From JAKACA01 sp052143575 (GTDB taxonomy: Bacteria; Actinomycetota; Acidimicrobiia; Acidimicrobiales; Bog-793), in assembly GCA_052143575.1 (NCBI GenBank), contig JBKQSP010000031.1:51488-115487 (forward strand): a stretch of DNA of 64,000 nucleotides. Reading direction: 5' to 3'. Position numbers and translations under genes: made by a program. Shown here one piece after another: positions 62,212 through 64,000 of the stretch. Under the pieces are notes generated by a model, which saw only the letters and a list, made by a program, of their open reading frames with translations, did no database searches and had not been told where the DNA came from. The number at the start of each line of letters is the position of its first letter. The first letter of the stretch is position 1.

Positions 62212-62264
62212 TCGCGTTGACCTGGGTGTTCGTTGGAATCGCCTGGTCAAGGTAGACAATTACA

Positions 62265-62280
62265 TCTACTACTCTGTAGA
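62265..62280 (+). promoter_or_regulatory. Inverted repeat before the second TA operon
   Basis: TCTAC facing GTAGA around TACTCT at 62265-62280, 9 nt before the GTG start. Its position matches a self-regulating TA operator. The boxes are short, so this is tentative. Confidence 0.4.
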
Positions 62281-62288
62281 CCGCAGGT

Positions 62289-62528
62289 GTGAGTACCACG
62301 ATGAGAGTGAGCGAGGCCACGCGAGCGCGCTTTGCCAAACTCGCCGATGCCACCGGCCGACCGATGACGCAGCTGCTCGACGACGCAGCCGACGCTCTCG
62401 AGCGCCGCATATTCTTCGATCAGTTCTCGAGCCGCTACGCCGAGTTGCGGAATGATCCGGTCGCTTGGGCAGAAATCGAGGCCGAGCGATCCGTTGAGAG
62501 CATCGCCCTGCGTGACCGGTCAGCGTGA
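62289..62528 (+). CDS. Antitoxin of a MazF/PemK-type pair
   Basis: 79 residues from GTG 62289 (ATG 62301 possible). TTMRVSEATRARFAKLADAT and PMTQLLDDAADALERRIFFD resemble a short RHH-type DNA-binding start followed by a helical neutralising tail ending ERSVESIALRDRSA. The stop overlaps the toxin start by 4 nt (GTGA). A different sequence from the antitoxin at 55201. Confidence 0.82.
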   Translation: MSTTMRVSEATRARFAKLADATGRPMTQLLDDAADALERRIFFDQFSSRYAELRNDPVAWAEIEAERSVESIALRDRSA

Positions 62529-62863
62529 GCGCGCATCGGTCCGAGACTTGGCTGGTCGACTTCGGTGAGCCAGTGGGACGAGAGCAGGCAGGACGCCGAC
62601 CAGCAGTAGTTGTCTCAGCTGACGCACTGAACGAAAGCCCGGCCGGCGTCGTGATCGTGGTGCCAACCACGACGACCCGCCGGGGTCTCCCCTCGCATGT
62701 CGAGATCGAGCCGGGTCCGTCAGGTCTCGATGCTCTGAGCTATGCAAAGTGTGAGGAGGTGAAGTCGATCTCCGAAGATCGACTCATCTCTCGTCTCGGG
62801 CATATACCCGACGAGACCGTCTTCCAGATCGGACGCGTCCTCGAGCTCTTGCTCGATCTTTAA
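62525..62863 (+). CDS. MazF/PemK-type toxin
   Basis: 112 residues from GTG 62525. TWLVDFGEPVGREQAGRRPA, VVVSADALN, VVIVVPTTTTRRGLPSHVEI and CEEVKSISEDRLISRLGHI are the typical MazF pattern, including the RP-V-V-V strand and the S-I-S/D-R-L segment. Endoribonuclease by family. It follows repeat copy G; no matching repeat copy was seen downstream. Confidence 0.9.
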   Translation: MSAHRSETWLVDFGEPVGREQAGRRPAVVVSADALNESPAGVVIVVPTTTTRRGLPSHVEIEPGPSGLDALSYAKCEEVKSISEDRLISRLGHIPDETVFQIGRVLELLLDL

Positions 62864-63155
62864 CTCGTGGACGACGGTGCTCTTGTGCCCAGCCCTCCGT
62901 CGATGTCCAGGCGGCTGGTCGGCTGCGAAAGCTCGACGCCGGCGACACGGGTACGTATTGGACGCCGTGTGCACGGTCGCCAGTGAGATGGACTGCGCTG
63001 ATGCCCTCGGAGAACCAACGACCTCCTCGAACTCGCCGCCCGCACCGAAATGCGCGAGCTCGTCAGCCGAGCGCAACTTCATCGTGCCTCGCTGGGCGCG
63101 CCCGGAGCCGACGAGGCAGCGCTTCTCGCCGGCGCGGACATCGATAGTCCCCCCG

Positions 63156-63512
63156 CTGCGCCGAGCGGAAGCCGTGGCGGCGATCGACCCGGCCGGCGAT
63201 CTCGGCTACAGGCCGTTCCCCTCCTCGGGCACTGAGGGCCACGCGGCGCTTCTCCTCGTCGAGGTACTCCGCTTTTCCAACCGCACTTCGTTCTCGGAGG
63301 CCGATATCGTGGAGGAGACCGCCCGCCTGGCGGAGAAGTTCTCTCGCTACTGGTCGCGGGAACTCGTCGGCTCGCCGGAGCGGTTAGCACGTCGGGCCGT
63401 GGACATCCTCTTCGAGGCGCGGCTCGCCGAGCGGGACGATGGGGGAGTTGTGCGGCTTCTTGCCGGGGCTGGGCGCTTCGCCCCGGTCGTTTCGCAAGGT
63501 GCGCTGTGGTGA
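63156..63512 (+). pseudogene. jetB: C-terminal fragment of a JetB (DUF2398) Wadjet protein
   Basis: About 118 residues in frame (open to 62877) match the conserved end of DUF2398 (TIGR02678) proteins: RRAEAVAAIDPAGDLGYRPF, SGTEGHAALLLVEVLR, FSRYWSRELVGSPERLARRA and the final AGAGRFAPVV. The N-terminal ~250 residues expected are missing, and the preceding sequence is not coherent in any frame. A Wadjet type I remnant is the best reading, from memory of the family, not from a search. It is followed closely by a JetD-like fragment. Confidence 0.65.
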
Positions 63513-63525
63513 GGTCTTCGGGGTT

Positions 63526-63732
63526 GTGACCGAGCGGAAGTCGCTTCGCGACCCGGCGCTTGCGGTCTTTTGGGAGGCGGTGCGGAATCGGTTGGAGCGG
63601 TCCGGCGTCGACAACCGGGGTAGGTTGCACTTGCCTCCGCTGACGACACAGGGACGTTTTCTTGTGGCCGGTGTGATGGATGGCCATGTGGCCCGGACTA
63701 TAGATTTGGGTCAGCTAGTGTCCCGATTCTAA
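63526..63732 (+). pseudogene. jetD: N-terminal fragment of a JetD (DUF2399/DUF3323) Wadjet protein, cut by IS630
   Basis: From GTG 63526, 68 residues: LRDPALAVFWEAVRNRLERS, RGRLHLPPLTTQGRFLVAGV and ARTIDLGQL match the start of TIGR02679/JetD proteins (DUF3323 domain). The frame then meets the insertion-sequence end at about 63716 and stops at 63732. The SMC-like JetC gene (~1300 residues), usually between jetB and jetD, is absent: the jetB fragment ends only 14 nt before this start. Confidence 0.6.
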
Positions 63733-64000
63733 GATTCGCCAGAAATATCTCCGATTGGGGAATGTCGCTGCAGCCGGGCGCGTTCCCCCTTCCATCAGCG
63801 ACGATGGAGGGGACATGGCGCAGCGGGGACGGCCGAAGGCAGAGCTCGTGTTGAGCGAGGAGGAACGCGACATCCTGGCGCGTTGGGCACGCCGCCCGAA
63901 GAGCCCGCAGAGCTTGGCGCTGCGCTCGAAGATCGTGCTCGCCTGCGCCGAGAACAAGACGAACCAGCAGGTCGCCGCCGAGCTCTCGGTCAACCAGGTG
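63716..64000 (+). mobile_element. IS630-family insertion sequence, left end (partial)
   Basis: The host JetD-like frame is interrupted after GGGTCAGC; TA at 63716-63717 is the expected IS630 target dinucleotide. The 98 bp to the transposase start are non-coding end sequence. The transposase begins at 63815 and leaves the window, so the right end and target duplication cannot be checked. Confidence 0.65.
63815..64000 (+). CDS. IS630-family transposase (partial, N-terminus)
   Basis: From ATG 63815, preceded by GGAGGGG at 63807-63812. The 62 visible residues, MAQRGRPKAELVLSEEERDI, RSKIVLACAENKTNQQVAAE and LSVNQV, match the N-terminal winged-helix/HTH of IS630 transposases (ARSKIVLACA...N..VA..L.V). 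The DDE catalytic part lies beyond the window. Confidence 0.85.
   Translation, partial: MAQRGRPKAELVLSEEERDILARWARRPKSPQSLALRSKIVLACAENKTNQQVAAELSVNQV

Larger units (their letters stand above)
61921..62288. other. Intergenic region with terminator, repeat copy G and TA promoter
   Basis: Holds an orphan terminator-like hairpin (62141-62165), dispersed repeat copy G (62178-62211) and a palindrome before the second TA operon (62265-62280). It also has the beta-helix gene's promoter, not resolved. Confidence 0.5.

Overview
The window is high-GC DNA with dense genes, Shine-Dalgarno-led ATG/GTG starts, frequent 1-4 nt stop/start overlaps and many secreted repeat proteins. An ECF sigma factor carrying a C-terminal SnoaL-like domain, a DinB-like protein, a DUF899 protein and the bPH/arrestin-like small genes all fit an actinobacterium. 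The abundance of large secreted repeat proteins is compatible with an Acidimicrobiia-type lineage, but this is inference and nothing in the window fixes the taxon. I found no rRNA, tRNA or CRISPR array.

Left part (1-13.5 kb): a secreted Cys-pair/Asp-box repeat protein running off the left edge, a hydrolase/FAD-oxidoreductase pair, a YidC insertase with a small membrane protein, and a 5.6-kb gene for a surface-anchored DUF11-type protein whose middle is eight near-identical 399-bp repeats. A lipoprotein and the frameshifted remnant of an Ig-like domain follow. Middle-left (13.8-22.6 kb): a tightly overlapping redox operon (GltD-like FAD/Fe-S protein, pyruvate:ferredoxin oxidoreductase, dihydroorotate-dehydrogenase-like protein), then a beta-propeller/Ig secreted protein and a DUF899 protein. 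22.8-29.8 kb: a xanthine-dehydrogenase-family pair in which the fused [2Fe-2S] domain has lost all eight cluster cysteines, then an aromatic-ring FAD monooxygenase diverging from a DinB-like gene across three 26-bp operator-like repeats. 30.1-36.3 kb: a P-loop kinase-like gene and a polyamine-type locus (N-carbamoylputrescine amidase and agmatine deiminase, divergent from an APC permease and a saccharopine-dehydrogenase-like enzyme), then OsmC. 36.3-41.9 kb: an FHA-FAD monooxygenase fusion, a potassium channel and small membrane proteins.

Right part (41.5-64 kb): an accessory-looking region scattered with seven same-orientation copies of a 30-65 bp structured intergenic repeat. Between copies lie whole genes or cassettes: secreted repeat proteins, VOC and GNAT proteins, a kinase-less KdpD sensor module, a membrane-anchored HTH-like protein, a sigma factor and a secreted beta-helix/IPT protein. 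An RHH/MazF-PemK toxin-antitoxin pair sits exactly between two copies, and a second MazF-PemK pair follows the last copy. The right edge holds what look like remnants of a Wadjet-type (JetB C-terminus, JetD N-terminus) anti-plasmid system, cut by an IS630-family element that runs out of the window.

The best candidates for something undescribed are the dispersed repeat with its cassette-like layout, the cysteine-free fused molybdenum hydroxylase, and the kinase-less KdpD and FHA-monooxygenase architectures.
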